From NCBI GenBank assembly GCA_949825045.1, contig OX463829.1, positions 3,472,001 to 3,536,000 of the forward strand: a DNA stretch of 64,000 nucleotides, given 5' to 3'. The position numbers and the translations under genes are program-made. Origin of the DNA: Argyresthia goedartella. Taxonomy: Eukaryota > Arthropoda > Insecta > Lepidoptera > Argyresthiidae. The notes beneath the pieces are model-generated. The model was given only the letters and a program-made list of their open reading frames with translations, had not been told where the DNA came from and searched no databases. This document shows positions 44,259 through 57,005 of this stretch, in pieces; the stretch's first letter is position 1; each line of letters opens with the position of its first letter.

Positions 44259-45347
44259 ATGGCGTCTAACTTCGGTAAATGTGCCGGATGCCGTAAGACC
44301 ATAAAGTCTGGCAAATTCCTGATTTGTCACGAATGCCATCTGAAATATGACATCGAATGCGTCAATATTACCTCCCAGCGCTACAATGGCTTCGACCCGG
44401 AGCGGAAACGCAATTGGAAGTGCCCGGAATGTTGCTGCAAAACGCCTAAAACTGGCAATACTAATACGCCAATTCGCCCTAATGGTCCTCCGGACACCAG
44501 CGAGCGCTCGAACTCACGTTCTCCATCTCCTCAAAGCAACGTCACTTGTAGAAAACCTATCCAACCTCAATCGGAGGAAAGCACACCAATCAACATGGAG
44601 CCTGCTGGAGAAAAATCAATACCAAGTGATGACCCGCAGTCCCTGCCTACGTGGTATCACAAACTCGAATCGTCTCTGCGGTCTATGATTGTAGATAATA
44701 AAGAGGAAATTCTCAACAGCTTGAACTTCCTTAGCAATCAATACGACGACATGCAGGCACTTATAATGTCGTACAAAAAAGACATCTCGGACTTAAAAAG
44801 AGAAAACTCGGAACTAAAAACTACTGTTGCTGACTTGTCATCGCGAGTATCCTTGCTCGAAAATCACACCAGAGAGTGTAATGTGGAAGTTACCTGTATC
44901 CCAGAGACACGCAACGAATGCATCACTTCGACAATAATTCAGTTGAGTAACGCAGTGTCGTATTCCTTACAAGAAAATGATATTGATACCTGTAAAAGAG
45001 TGGCAAAAATCAATCCGTCTGACCAGCGACCTAGAGCAGTTATAGTCAAACTTCGCACAACTGACCAGCGTGATAATTTGCTGGCTGCCGTTACGTCGTT
45101 CAACAAGACAAATCCTCAGGACAAACTCAGCACGAAACACATCGGAGTCTCTGGTTCTCCATCGCCCATCTACATCTCAGAACACATGTCGCCTGCAATG
45201 AAACATCTGCACGCCCAAACTAGACGCGTTGCCAAGGACAAATCATACAAGTTTGTATGGGTTCGCAACGGACGCATAAGGGTCCGAAAAGATGAAAATT
45301 CGAGGCCTATTCTAATACTCAGAGCTATTGATCTCGAAAAGCTGTAA
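44259..45347 (+). CDS. LINE ORF1: PHD-type zinc finger plus coiled coil
   Basis: 362 residues from MASNFGKCAGCRKTIKSG. Residues 7-60 hold paired Cys/His: CAGC, CHECHLKYDIEC, WKCPECC, a PHD-like treble-clef. A Ser/Pro-rich linker follows, then a heptad-like helix (KKDISDLKRENSELKTTVAD, LSSRVSLLENH) and a C-terminal domain (SNAVSYSLQENDIDTCKRVA, AVIVKLRTTDQRDNLLAAV) resembling the RNA-binding C-terminal part of ORF1 proteins. An in-frame ATG exists at 44130 but reads into the 5' UTR. The frame is fully open. Proposed role: RNA binding in the element's ribonucleoprotein. Confidence 0.85.
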   Translation: MASNFGKCAGCRKTIKSGKFLICHECHLKYDIECVNITSQRYNGFDPERKRNWKCPECCCKTPKTGNTNTPIRPNGPPDTSERSNSRSPSPQSNVTCRKPIQPQSEESTPINMEPAGEKSIPSDDPQSLPTWYHKLESSLRSMIVDNKEEILNSLNFLSNQYDDMQALIMSYKKDISDLKRENSELKTTVADLSSRVSLLENHTRECNVEVTCIPETRNECITSTIIQLSNAVSYSLQENDIDTCKRVAKINPSDQRPRAVIVKLRTTDQRDNLLAAVTSFNKTNPQDKLSTKHIGVSGSPSPIYISEHMSPAMKHLHAQTRRVAKDKSYKFVWVRNGRIRVRKDENSRPILILRAIDLEKL

Positions 45348-45368
45348 TTTTAATTTTAGTTTAATTTA

Positions 45369-48284
45369 TGTCTAAGACCTTTATTGTCTACTATAAAGTT
45401 CACAGTCTATTATCAAAACATGAGAGGCATCAAAACCAAACTCAAAGACCTGAAATTAGCATCAACCCTAATGGAGTACGACATAATAGTAGTAACAGAA
45501 TCGTGGCTACAAAACGGCATTTCAGATGCAGAGATTCTAGACTCAAATTATTCCATATACAGACGTGATCGCTGCACGACTGCTTCTTTAAAAAAGGCAG
45601 GTGGTGGGTGTTTCATAGCCGTCTCCAAAGAAATATCATCTACGAGGCTTTCTCAATGGGAGAGTTAACAAGAAGATATTTGGGTTACTATCACTCTATC
45701 ATCTAAAGAAAAGTATCACCTTGGCGCTGTGTATATCCCACCTCAGTCCAAAGTGGCTACCTATAATCACTACTTTGATAACATTAGCGACAGAATTAAC
45801 CTTTGCAATAACAAAGTTATGATTTTCGGAGACTTTAACCTTAACAATATAAAATGGAACATCGATCCTTCAGGACTCTGGACAAATCCAACACATTGTG
45901 ACTCAAATCCATCCATATCTCTATTTGATTTCATGTCCCTTACGAACATGTACCAGCTGAACAATGTTGAAAACAGCAACCATCGTACGCTTGATCTTGT
46001 CTTGAGTAGTTTTCTGGGCCCAAATCTAAAGAAGAGTATTTCTACCTTAAGTAAAATTGATGTGCATCATCCCCCGCTGGAGATCAAAGTAATATTATGT
46101 ATAGATAGTCAGGAAACCTCGAAGCCAAAACAATTCATTCACTATAGCTACAAAAAAGCTGATTATCAAGTAATCAATCAAGAACTAAAAAAAAAAAATT
46201 GGGAATATATTTTTAGTAATGTGATAGGCGTAGACGACATGGTTGCTACATTTTATGAACAAATTCGTGCTGTAATAGAGACCTTAGTTCCAAAAGCTAA
46301 ACCAAGAAAAAGGAACTACCCGCTTTGGTACAGCAATACACTTATCAAGATGATTCAGGAGAAGGATAAAAAGAGATCACTATTCCGCAAAACGCAAAAT
46401 CCTCGAGATAAACTTGTGTTCTCATTACTTCGATCTAGGGTCCACACTAAAATTAAATTAGACTATGACTTGTATGTGAAATCCATTGAAAGCAAACTCA
46501 AAACTTGCCCAAAAGCATTCTGGTCCTTTGTCAAGGAAAACCGGAGTGTTAAGTCAACCTATCCTTCTCGCATGCAGCTTAATACAGATAAAGCAACAAA
46601 CGATGTTGAAATTTGTCAACTTTTTGCCAAACAATTCTCTTCCACTTTCACACAACCTGATCATAATATAAATCACAATCTGAGTAAAGCCACATTGAAC
46701 ATTAATAATTCCAACTTATCTAGTATACACGTAACAGAAAGTTCGGTCGCATATGCAATAAAGAAATTAGATATTAGTAAAGGTGCGGGCCCGGATGGCA
46801 TTCCTCCCGTTTTTATAAAAAGATGTAGTAAGAATTTAGCACTCCCGTTAACGTTATTATTTAATAGGTCCCTCCAGTTATCATTATTTCCATCATACTG
46901 GAAAGAGGCTAATGTGGTTCCCGTTTTCAAAAAAGGTGACAATATACAAATTAATAATTATAGGCCTATATCTCTTCTATCAATAATTGCCAAATTGTTC
47001 GAATGTGTTGTGTACCCGGTCTTGTTTTCCCATGTTAAGGAGCAAATCACACCTTTGCAACACGGGTTTGTCCCTAAGAAGTCAACGACCACGGCTCTTA
47101 TGCACTACATTGTAGATATCTCTCACAGTATCGATGCGGGGCATCAAGTAGATGCAATATATACAGATTTACAAGGGGCATTTGACAAAGTTGATCACCA
47201 TTTACTACTATATAAATTAGAAAACTTCTGCGGAGTGTCAGGGAAATTACTAAAATGGTTGGAATCGTACTTAATAGGACGCACACAAAGAGTTGTCAAG
47301 GACGGGCACTTTTCTGTGGCCTACGAAGTATTATCTGGCGTCCCACAGGGATCACACTTAGGCCCGCTCTTATTCAATATCTTTATAAACGACATAGTTA
47401 CAGTAATAAAAAATTCAAATTGTTTATTGTTTGCCGATGATTTAAAGTTATATAAAGAAATTTTAAGTGACTTAGATTCAATGTTGCTTCAAGAAGACTT
47501 AACAAGCGTTAATGAGTGGTGTAGAACAAATAGAATGATATTAAACGTAAAAAAATGTAGTCACATAAAATTCGGGAAAAAAAAATGTCCTAAACCTACA
47601 CAATATACTCTAAACCAGGAAATATTGCAAGAAGTAGATACAGTGAGAGACTTGGGTGTGATCCTTGATGGTAAATTAAGCTTCAATGCTCATGTGAGCC
47701 ACTTAGCGGATGTATGTAACAAGATGTTGGGTTTCATAAAGCGAATGGGGAAGCACTTTAAGCAAATAGACAGCCTAATAACTGTATACAACTCACTGGT
47801 TCGGTCGCAACTCGAATATTGTAGCCAGGTGTGGAACCCCTCATATAAGATTCACAGTGAAAGGCTAGAGAAAATCCAACGATCATTTACAAGGTACCTG
47901 GCGTTTAAGGATTGCTTCCGTGGTGAGGGTAGGCGCGCTAGCTACGAAGAGAGACTAGAACACTTTAATATACACTCACTAAAGCATCGCCGGGATTATC
48001 TTGATCTCACATTTCTTCACAAGCTGCTTAATAACTCAATCAACGAGCCACATCTACTGGCAAAATTAAACTTTTTTGTACCTCGCCCCAACACCCAATT
48101 GTCCAGGGCTTCCACATTCCAACCCAGCGCTGTACGCACAAATCTAGGTAAATCGGCACCTCTTCATAGACTTCAAACTCTTTACAATTCTCTCGAGAGG
48201 CCAATGGAACTGGATATATTTGCTGATCGCATTGGTCAGTGGAAAACAAAAATGCTGCAACCAAGTCCCGCCGATAATAAATAA
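45369..48284 (+). pseudogene. LINE ORF2: endonuclease plus reverse transcriptase, nearly intact
   Basis: Endonuclease starts FTVYYQNMRGIKTKLKDL, then VVTESWLQNG (catalytic Glu), AVYIPPQ, IFGDFNLNN. RT: KKLDISKGAGPDGIPPVF, VFKKGDNIQINNYRPISLLS, AIYTDLQGAFDKVDHHLL, VLSGVPQGSHLGPLLFNIFI, LLFADDLKLYKE and LGVILDGKLSFNAH. One stop TAA at 45666-45668 (after LSQWES) splits it into 94 and 851 residues in the same frame. The likely start ATG (45369) is one base out of frame with the rest, so a small indel near the start is also likely. Confidence 0.88.
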
Positions 48285-48612
48285 AATTTATAATATATAA
48301 TATAAGTGAAATAATAATTGTAACTGTTCACTTTAATGTAATTTGTCTAATAATCTGCTCTGTCAATTATTTACAATAAGTTATAATTTCAAAAATGTAT
48401 TGAATGCTGTTGCACGCCTGTTATTGGGTATTAGGCTAGACAAGAACCACATAGCATAAGAACTCTGTATATTTGTGCTTAATACCTGTTGGCTGTGTCA
48501 ATAAAATATATAAAAAAAATAAAAAAAGACGTTGGATTGTCGTGTTGAATGTTGTTGCTTGGTATTTGAGATTATATATTCTACGCCTAATGATAATACA
48601 CGTATATTATAC

Positions 48613-48738
48613 CTTGTAAGTAACAAGACAATATTCTAAAGATAATGGAGGCATCAAAACATTTACAATAATTTTCTTATTCATATCGGTCTTCAAGAAA
48701 TCCCATTGTTAGTACTTTAGTTGATTTCTGATTTTCTT
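48613..48738 (-). pseudogene. AOX copy B exon 7, 2-bp deletion
   Basis: 126 bp against 128 in copy A: ATGGGATTTC where copy A has ATGAGGGATTTC. This shifts the frame. Confidence 0.85.
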
Positions 48739-48822
48739 CTGCAATAAAGATTTAATATAAGTATCTTATAATTTCATTCGTCGATTAATTATAAGTCATT
48801 AAAAGATGATTGTTGATCTTAC

Positions 48823-48925
48823 GTATTGAAATCATAGAACCAACAGTTTCAAGAATTAAAAAAATATCTGACTGAAACTCGTTGTGATCATGTTTCAACA
48901 TCAGATTCCCACCGTCTGTGCCGAT
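48823..48925 (-). pseudogene. AOX copy B exon 6
   Basis: 103 bp. FAD motif reads IGTDGGNLM, with Asp for Val. Frame intact. Confidence 0.82.
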
Positions 48926-49215
48926 CTGCAAATAATGTTTCGGTATCATACTTAATTAATAAATAAATCTAGTCCAATATATTTTCTAATCAATATATAT
49001 TTATTGCAATAAAAAACATGTTACATAAGGTCTTAAATAAGTACAGTAGTTTCAATGTAATTTTACCCTTAGGGCGTAGCAATATTATGATTAAGATATA
49101 TTTACATCCATAAATAAGTTAGTTTTACTAAATGTCATTGGTACATGTCCATAAATTAACAATTAATAATAATACAACATTGGATCATAATTTATAACAA
49201 TACAGATAAATAATA

Positions 49216-50460
49216 TTAAAATTTATGTTTAAAGAATTCATTTAGGTCATAGGGGCAAATTTTTATAAGTATCTGTCTGAGTTTATTAATAAGACTAGGT
49301 GTAGGAAGTGATTTTATTTCGTCAGGAAGCCTATTATACACTTTTATGGCTACCATCCTCGCGCACCGCGAGTACGCGACAGTCCGGCAGGTTGGCTCCT
49401 CTAAATTGTATTGGTACCTTTCATTTAACCGAACGCTGACTCCCATAGGTCTTAGAGGAAACTTTGACGGGTGACGCCTCACCAATTTGCAAAGCTCAAG
49501 TATGTACAGGGCAGTAATAGTAGGAATATTCAGTTTGACAAAGGATTCTCTACACGATTCCCTGCTTGACTTGAGTCCGTCGATGATCCGCACACACCTT
49601 TTTTGTAGGATGAATATATTTTTAATTTCTACGCAGTTCCCCCATATTGCTAAACCGTAGAGCACCCTAGACTGAAAAAAGGCGTAGTAAGCTTGCATAG
49701 TGGCTCTTAAAGTTGAAATAGCTGCTAGGCATCTCAAGGCATAACAGAAGCTGCTTAGCTTACTTTCCAGACACTCAACATGTTTCTTCCAGTTCATATT
49801 TTCGTCACAATAGATCCCCAAGAATTTAGCATTTGATACTGTACAGCAATTTTTACCATCGAAATTAATTTCTAGAGCAACATCCGGGGTGTTGTAATTT
49901 CTAAAGTACAAGACATTCGTTTTATTAAGATTGGTATTTAGGTCAAGTTTTTTAAACCAGTTTATAACAATATTTATTGATTGCGTTATACGATCTGCTA
50001 AGTTAGTCCCTTCTCCTCGCTGAAATTTGAAAAAGACAGAGACGTCATCTGCGAACATTATTACTTTATCGTCTATCAGGTTTGGAAGATGATTGACGTA
50101 CAGAAGGAAGAGAATGGGCCCCAGTATGCTACCTTGTGGGACGCCCTTAAGTATTGTTGTAGTTTTAGATTCCATATTTATAAGAGTCCTTGATTGGTTC
50201 AAGATTGGAAGGAGGACACTCTGTTCTCTTTCTTTAAGGTATGATGCAAACCATTTACCCACAACCCCCCTGATCCCATATCTATCCATAATGGATAATA
50301 GGATACCATGATTGACATAATCGAATGCTTTCGAAAGATCGAGGAGAACCGTCATTACATTTTTTTTACCGTTTAGAGCCTCCGCAACGAAATCCGTCAT
50401 GTCAAATATAGCGTCAGCTGTGGATACTCCATGTTGAAACCCGAATTGCTCTTTAGCCAA
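49216..50460 (-). pseudogene. LINE ORF2, rest of reverse transcriptase
   Basis: AKEQFGFQHGVSTADAIFDM, VLLDLSKAFDYVNHGILLS, LKGVPQGSILGPILFLLYVN, VIMFADDVSVFFK, FLGIYCDENMNWKKHVECLE, and a C-terminal region ending FKHKF. It is the direct continuation of the 50470-52115 frame after a one-base change. Confidence 0.83.
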
Positions 50461-50469
50461 GATTTTTTT

Positions 50470-52115
50470 AGTGTGAGAAAGGATCGGAGTCTGTTTGCCA
50501 TGGCCTTTTCAAACACCTTTGATAAGGTTGGTAACAAAGATATAGGTCGGTAGTTGTTGACATCTAATTTAGCATCCTTTTTGTGAATCGGTCTTACGTG
50601 GGCCTTTTTTAGTTTTTGTGGGAAGATTCCCTCCGTAAATGATCTATTTAGTAAAAACAGCAGTGGCACAGCGATAGCTTGCAATATGTGCTTTAAGACA
50701 CCTGAGGGAATACTGTCATATCCACATGATTTTTTGTTTTTTAAGGATTTAACTACTTTATGTAACTCTTCTAGACTTATCGGTCTGACAAACATCGTAT
50801 CGGGGCTTAGATGTGGTAGGTCTATTTGAGTTTCAGGAATGTTAGCTATACTGCCTACGACACTTGTGAAAAAGTTGTTAAATACATCAGGAGCTTCGCA
50901 GTCTGCCTCCACTATGTTTGTACCGTCAGTCAGACCAACGTAACTGGTGAGATCCTTCCTGCGTTTACCCTTGATATTGGTTTTTATTAAGTCCCATGTT
51001 GACTTTACTTTGTCGTGTGAATTAAGTATCTTCAGTTCATTGTAGGATCTCTTTGCAAAAGAAATAACTCGACCCAGAATAGAGCAATACAGTTTATACC
51101 GCTGTTTTAAAATTAAGCAATTTGAGCACTTCAGACAAATAAACATCTCCCTTTTGGTTTCGCATGACTTTTTAATACCTGGTGTGAGCCACCCAAGTCT
51201 ACTTTTACCACCATCATCACACTTCACCTTTATTTCAGGGCAGTAGGTGTCAAAAGCTCTAGTCAAGGTATTATGAAATATATCGAACCCTTTATCACAA
51301 TCTATAGCTTTGTACACACCTTCCCAAGAAACCAAGAGCAAATGGTTTTTTAGGTATTCAAGGTTTTCCGGCTTGAGATTTCTTACCATTGTGTAAGAAC
51401 TTTTATTTCTTTTTAGTGGTCGTTCCATAACCGCACATTGTAGAGTATGATCCGATAAGCCAATTTCAAGAACATTTACCTGTGTTAGCGTTGTATTGGA
51501 CATAATATTATCAATACATGTTGAACTATGATAAGTTATTCGAGTAGGTTCCTTTATAAAATGCTTCAGATTGTAAGTTTGTAAGAGACTTAAAAGCTCT
51601 CTCGTTTCTGTATCTTGTACCATGAGATTAACATTAAAGTCACCGCAAATAATAATTTTACGTGCATTATTACGTTTGCATAGATTGTTAAGCATATTAT
51701 CAAGGTTTGATATAAAGTTATCGTTCTTGTATGGTTTGGGTCTATAAAGGCTTATGATGTAAGTATCGTTTAATTTTATTCCACATACCTCAAATAAGTA
51801 AGGAATAGACATTTCCTCGATCTTTGGTAGTGCTTCGGGTTCAAGATGTGATCTGACGAAAATACATGTTCCTCCCTTACTGTCTCTATTTCTACGGCTG
51901 AAACTAGCAGCCAACTTGAAGCCTGAAATTTGAATAAGATAGAGATCCTCAGATACCCTGTGGTGCTCAGTCACACTCAGTACCGAAACAACCCTTCCAG
52001 CCGGAGACTTAAGCCAGATTTCTAGTTGGGGTATTTTTTTATAGTTCAAACTCTGGATATTTATGTGGGCTATTCTATCAGATTTATTGTTGTTTTTGCT
52101 TGCAGTGTTTTTGGA
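50470..52115 (-). pseudogene. LINE ORF2, endonuclease and start of RT
   Basis: Open frame overlapping the ORF1 end; first clear motif RIAHINIQSLNYKKIPQLEI (ATG at 52049 lies inside it). Endonuclease: VTEHHRV, GDFNVNLM, CIDNIMSN, LSDHTLQCAV. RT start: FIREPTRI-like linker, SCGYDSIPSGVLKHIL, PIHKKDAKLDVNNYRPISLL. A run of seven T (50463-50469) shifts the frame to the next ORF; eight would keep it. Confidence 0.83.
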
Positions 52116-52126
52116 AATCTGTATTT

Positions 52127-53378
52127 CTACGTTTTTGGATGAATCTCTTCGCTTCTCCAGAAAACCTGGGAGTTAATTTTAATATTATTATTAGTTCCTG
52201 CAATGTCCGTCTGTGTCTCCGCATTAACAAGGTTCTGTTGTGCATTACTCGACTTTTTGTACTCAGCAAAAATAGATCTATACGAAGCTCCAAGCACTTC
52301 TCTATGCAGGGATTTACACGAATACAACAAAGAGGGGGTATCTCCGTCATGTATGTCGACATAAGTCGCGCACGCAAGGCGGGAACACAGGTGTTTAAAT
52401 GTACTGTTTACTTTGCGCTCATTCAGATGCTTCCCCATGCCTAATCCTAGATTACACAAGAGTACATTTGTGTTTTCCATTTTACACATGTTACAATACA
52501 ACATGGATTGTAATTTAATAGGGTCACTGTCATTAGATCCTGCGACTATTATTACAAAATCTTTCTTTGAATAGTCCTTACATAAAACTCTACATGATTT
52601 CATCACCTGATCCATTGTAGCATATGGCATTATGACTGACTCTACATAGAATTTATCCCCTAACAATTTTTTTAGTATTTTATTCATGCCTTTTCCATTT
52701 TGATCAGCCAGTATAAGGATTTTAGTTTTATTTGGTCTATCGTTGCTTTTACTCTCTTGTTTGTTGTTGTCATAGCTTTTTTGGTCCACGCTTTCTTCAT
52801 TATCTGGACTTTTGTGAATCCGTTTCATTTGCTTGTCCTCTGTTTTGCCTATCTCTTTTTCCTGTGACAGATGTTCTTCTCGGTCGTCGTTCGTGATTTT
52901 GAGTTCAGTAGTCTTCTCTGGCTCACTTATACAAGTCTGGTCGCTGCATTTCATTTGTTTCAAAATCAAACATTCGTTGAGTGCAGTTGACACTGTGACC
53001 ATTTGTTGAACTGCTCCTTTTGTTGTAGGCTGTGAGTCTGCGCATCGACGGGAGTCCGGTATTCTTTCTAGAAAGGTTTCGTTAGTTTTACCTGGTAGAG
53101 TTGCGTTTAGGTCACATTGTTTTATGATGTGGTTGGTCAAGTCCCTTTGTGAGGTACTTGAATTTCCGATTTTAATTGAATCAGTACGTAATTTACGATA
53201 CTGGGGAGAGAAAAATGTTTTTTTGGGCGACGAAGTATTTCCCGTGTGTAAATCGCATAGGCCGACAGATTTGTAAAAATTTATTTTTCTTAGGTGGTCC
53301 TTGTTCTCTCTATGTAATGTAGAGTTTAGCGAGATAAGTTTTTCAATCTCGGCATGCGCTGACTCTAGTTCTAGATTA
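52127..53378 (-). CDS. LINE ORF1 (SGNH/esterase-like), 5'-truncated
   Basis: Open from the element's 5' edge (LNLELESAHAEIEKLISLNS, coiled-coil-like) to HPKT and stop. A Lys/Glu/Asp/Asn-rich linker precedes an SGNH-hydrolase-like domain: KILILADQNGKGMNKILKK, FVIIVAGSNDSDPIKLQSM, NVLLCNLGLGM, and TYVDIHDGDTPSLLYSC with a late His. The frame continues upstream into host intron to an ATG at 53407 that is not element sequence. Esterase-like ORF1 is established for CR1-type elements; catalytic residues were not verified. Confidence 0.78.
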
Positions 53379-53715
53379 AGTCCTTGTATGTCCCCAACGA
53401 GGGGCACAGGCTTTTACCCTGATGCGAATAAGATTGAACCATACTCCACCACGCTCGCGCAGGGCTAAAATAATAATAAATAAAAAATAAATTGTTTGGA
53501 CGACATCATCGCCATAGCTGCTTGGCAGTAGATGAAGGAGGCACAGGACCAGAGTAGTTAGCGTGGAAAAGGAAGACAGCGTAAAAAAAGAGGTGAAGTA
53601 GGAGGCTTATAGCAGTGTAATAAATGACGGCTAGTTTATTGATTAATTGATATATGATATATATAAAGGTGTATAGCATAGAACGCATTTAGGTAATACT
53701 TATATTCGTTCTTAC

Positions 53716-53930
53716 ATTCCGTACTGCTATGTGTGCAACCAAATCAAGGTGTTTAAAAAGAATTTTCAAGTTATCAAATCCATCTTTCTCAGCCACTTTA
53801 GTGAAAATATCCATAGTTTCTGTCAAAGTATTTCCCGCTCCTAGAATTAGGTTTTGGTCTAGAGTGTATCCTTTCACTTTCCTGCTTATATCAATGAGTA
53901 CATCTGGGTATTCATCTATTGGGAATGCCC
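53716..53930 (-). pseudogene. AOX copy B exon 5
   Basis: 215 bp, FAD domain LILGAGNTLTETMDIF. No lesion. The intron after it holds the 48976-53378 LINE. Confidence 0.82.
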
Positions 53931-54190
53931 CTGAAATAATGAAAACATTATTTAATTGGCAAATTTATGATGAAAACTTTGTAGGTCCCAAAAATATATA
54001 TGACTTGGGCCTTAACCACTCGAAACTATTTGATTAGTGACGTGTAGTACCAGTTAGTTTACTTGAGTTGTGTAATCAAGTGATAGTTGAGGACTCATCT
54101 ATAATTCAGACATGACAGACATTAATATGCGTTAGTAATCTGAGTTTCCAAAACATGGCCGAATATCAAAAACATGTAAAATAAAATTAC

Positions 54191-54594
54191 CTTTTCCTGT
54201 ATTTCCTGCAACCAGCATGTAAGCCTTGTTTTTATTATCATCGAAAATCTTAAATACATCATTGATTTCTTAAATCACATACCAAAGCTTATTATCCTTA
54301 AGTTTGATTTCTAACCTTGTAGTTTTGTCAATTTCTTTACCTTCTTTCATGACAAAACACCATTCGCTATCTTCGCATATATTTTTATTACAAGGATCTC
54401 CAGTTATTTTGCAGAATGTATCAAGATCTTCTATATCAACCGTATCGGCGTTTGTGGGAATGATGGATTCGTCTTTGGCAAATGTTTTAAATGCTTCCAA
54501 AATGGATCGGTACCCGGTGCAACGACAAATGTTGCTGGCAAACGACTTCTCAATCTCTAGCATAGTCAATTCAGACCCTCGGTTTTCTAGTAAG
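54191..54594 (-). pseudogene. AOX copy B exon 4, with nonsense codon
   Basis: 404 bp. Keeps the CRCTGY cluster motif that copy A has lost, but Tyr of WYVVYEIND is TAA at 54270-54272. The sequence after the stop still encodes the AOX frame, so the change looks recent. Confidence 0.87.
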
Positions 54595-55678
54595 CTGCAA
54601 ACATGCACAAATAAGCATTGAAATACCTCAAATCTTACTCTTTTGATTTCAGTTAAAAACATTTAAAGAGATTTATAACATTAAGAATGTCCGTGGTCTA
54701 GTGATTACACAATAGCCTATACACGCAAGAGATGGATGTTGGAATCCCATTCCTAACTATGTACCAATGAGATAAGCACTATATCATAAGTGAATTATTC
54801 GGACGTTTTAACGGTGATGAAAACATCTATATAAAACCTTCATTACTTCATAGCAGAGGCGGACCATTGAAGTATTGAAAGCAAAACGTGAGCACACCTG
54901 TGATTCTGCCACCCCATATGAGAAAAGACGTCAGGCTATGTTTGTGGGTGGGTACCCGTTAGTGCTGCCATAGCGGTAATTGTCCCGACTGCTACTGCGA
55001 ATCGAATCATATATGATAACCAAAGATAACAGTTAGTAACCATGATACGCGAAACGACAATATTTTCGAACGTTGCACTTAATAAGTATTATCGCTAACA
55101 CAATCACGAGCGCACGGCTGTAGACAGGAGTCGATGACCGCTATAATTGCAACGCTAACGGGTACCCGCTACATCAAGAAATATCTTTTCCAGAAACCCC
55201 TTGTTTATTTTATATGGGATTAGTCGTGTTTGTTTGTTAATCAATTAAATGCCATTTCATCATCATCAATCCTTATCATGTTATTATGAAATCAAGGAAT
55301 TACAATCGCTTTTGGAAAATGTACTTATCACAAACACAATTATTTGACGCGAGCTGTCCGCTGCAGTCTTTTATGGTGACTTTTCTTCAAAGCGATTTAA
55401 ATTACGTGATATGGCTACAAATTAGTAAATTTTTCAAAAGCGAAAAAATCCTTCTAGCTGTCTGAATTACATGTTAAAGCGACAGCCCACATTAACCCAC
55501 TGTAGGTATAGGCTTCTTGTTTACCACAACATGTACTCTACTAATGTCATTTAGAATAGAAAATCTACAATTTAGCCCGACAAACGGAAACCAAGTCAGT
55601 TCTATTCTCAGAACAACTCTGACAACTTCATAATTTGTATGGATTTGTTTTAAAACCTGTAGGTATCTGTATAAGTAC

Positions 55679-55839
55679 CTTTGCATACTCATCACCCAAC
55701 CCGGCGAACAATATCCGCACTGTGATCCATTGTGGTCAGCTAAGGTCTGCTGAATTTTATGGTACCCTTTCAGCTTGTTGCCCAAGTCTTCAATCGTGGT
55801 GATAGCCCAGTCTTGGCAAGAGGTCACTGACACCAGACA
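55679..55839 (-). pseudogene. AOX copy B exon 3
   Basis: 161 bp, identical in protein to copy A in the readable part, including CGYCSPGW. Intact. Confidence 0.83.
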
Positions 55840-57005
55840 CTGTTGACATGACCAAAAACTGATTATATACCTACATAGACAAATGTTTTATGTTTACACA
55901 AAAACCTCTTGAACCGCCTGGACCACGTTTAGAATTATTTAGGAAAAACTGCAATTTCTCTCAATCTATTTCGCAATTTGCAAAAACCTATAAAATTATG
56001 AGAGGCAAATATAGTTTAAAGTTTTTTTTCGGCGCATTAGGCCAAAAGAGCCCTTTGATTATCTCAAGCTACGCAAAATAATGGGTAGTCTATTGATGAT
56101 GTGGATTTATTTACGGCTAATGTTTAAACGATCACCAAAACGCACCTATTTTACTACCAATAAAATCGAAAAGACCGCCAGATTTAGTAAACGACCACCA
56201 AAATTGTGTTTGGATAAATGATCACCAAACTTCTTTTTATGTTTTGTGTGCTTAAGTTTATGTTTAAATTAAGTTTTGTTGTTCTTACATGTTCCACCTA
56301 ACATGAAGGATAATAGGGGGCTTCGCTAAGCTACCTACCTAAGCTACCGCAGTATTTTGCCCTGATATTTTCTGCAACTTTTGGTGATCATTTACCATTT
56401 TGGGTAGGAAAAAAATATTTTGGTGGTCATTATATTCGTTGCCTTTATTTACTTCAAATAAAATATCTGTTAATCATGTATTCACTTACTTGTCATTGAT
56501 TTAATCGTTATAAAAATACAAAGTAACGTTGCCCCTTTAGTCATCTATACATTGTCTGTCAGACATTTATAACCGACTTCAAAAAGGAGGAGGTTCTCAA
56601 TAAGACTTTTTTTGTACGTTTGCTACCCGATTATTTCGTCAACTATGAATCGATTTTGATGAATGTTTTTCTGATTGATAGTCATACTTCAGAGGTGGTG
56701 CCATATACATTTTATCAAAATTAAATGAGTGAATTTCGGAAAATATATATACAAAGATGACTTTTTGATTTAGTTCCCTTCAGCAAAAGTTATGCTGAGG
56801 TCGTTTCGTGAATAAAGACAACATTCACATTATGACCGGGGAGGAAAAAACAGGGCTTGAACTTGAAGTGGTTTTTTTAAGTCTTTAACTTGGTTAATTC
56901 GTTATTAATATTTGAATTCCTATGCCTCTCAAAGTAAGCTAAAGGTCTTATTTCAGCTGCCGGAGAGCCCAGCCTTAACGCGTGCAGTATTTCGTCTATT
57001 CTTAC

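Larger units (their letters stand above)
44040..48524 (+). mobile_element. Full-length CR1-like LINE with PHD-finger ORF1 in AOX copy B intron 7
   Basis: Interrupts block B exactly where block A reads AATAAAGACGTTGG. Flanked by the direct repeat AAAGAC (44034-44039 and 48525-48530). ORF1 44259-45347, ORF2 about 45369-48284, then a 240-base 3' UTR and A-rich end. Opposite strand to AOX. PHD-finger ORF1 proteins are known from CR1-like elements (Kapitonov and Jurka, 2003). Confidence 0.88.
48976..53378 (-). mobile_element. 5'-truncated CR1-like LINE with SGNH-type ORF1 in AOX copy B intron 5
   Basis: Flanked by the direct repeat AGTCC (48971-48975 and 53379-53383); block A has the empty site around 1446-1456. 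ORF1 (52127 upward) is truncated at its 5' end, ORF2 is split in two by a one-base frameshift. The element lies on the same strand as AOX. Confidence 0.85.
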
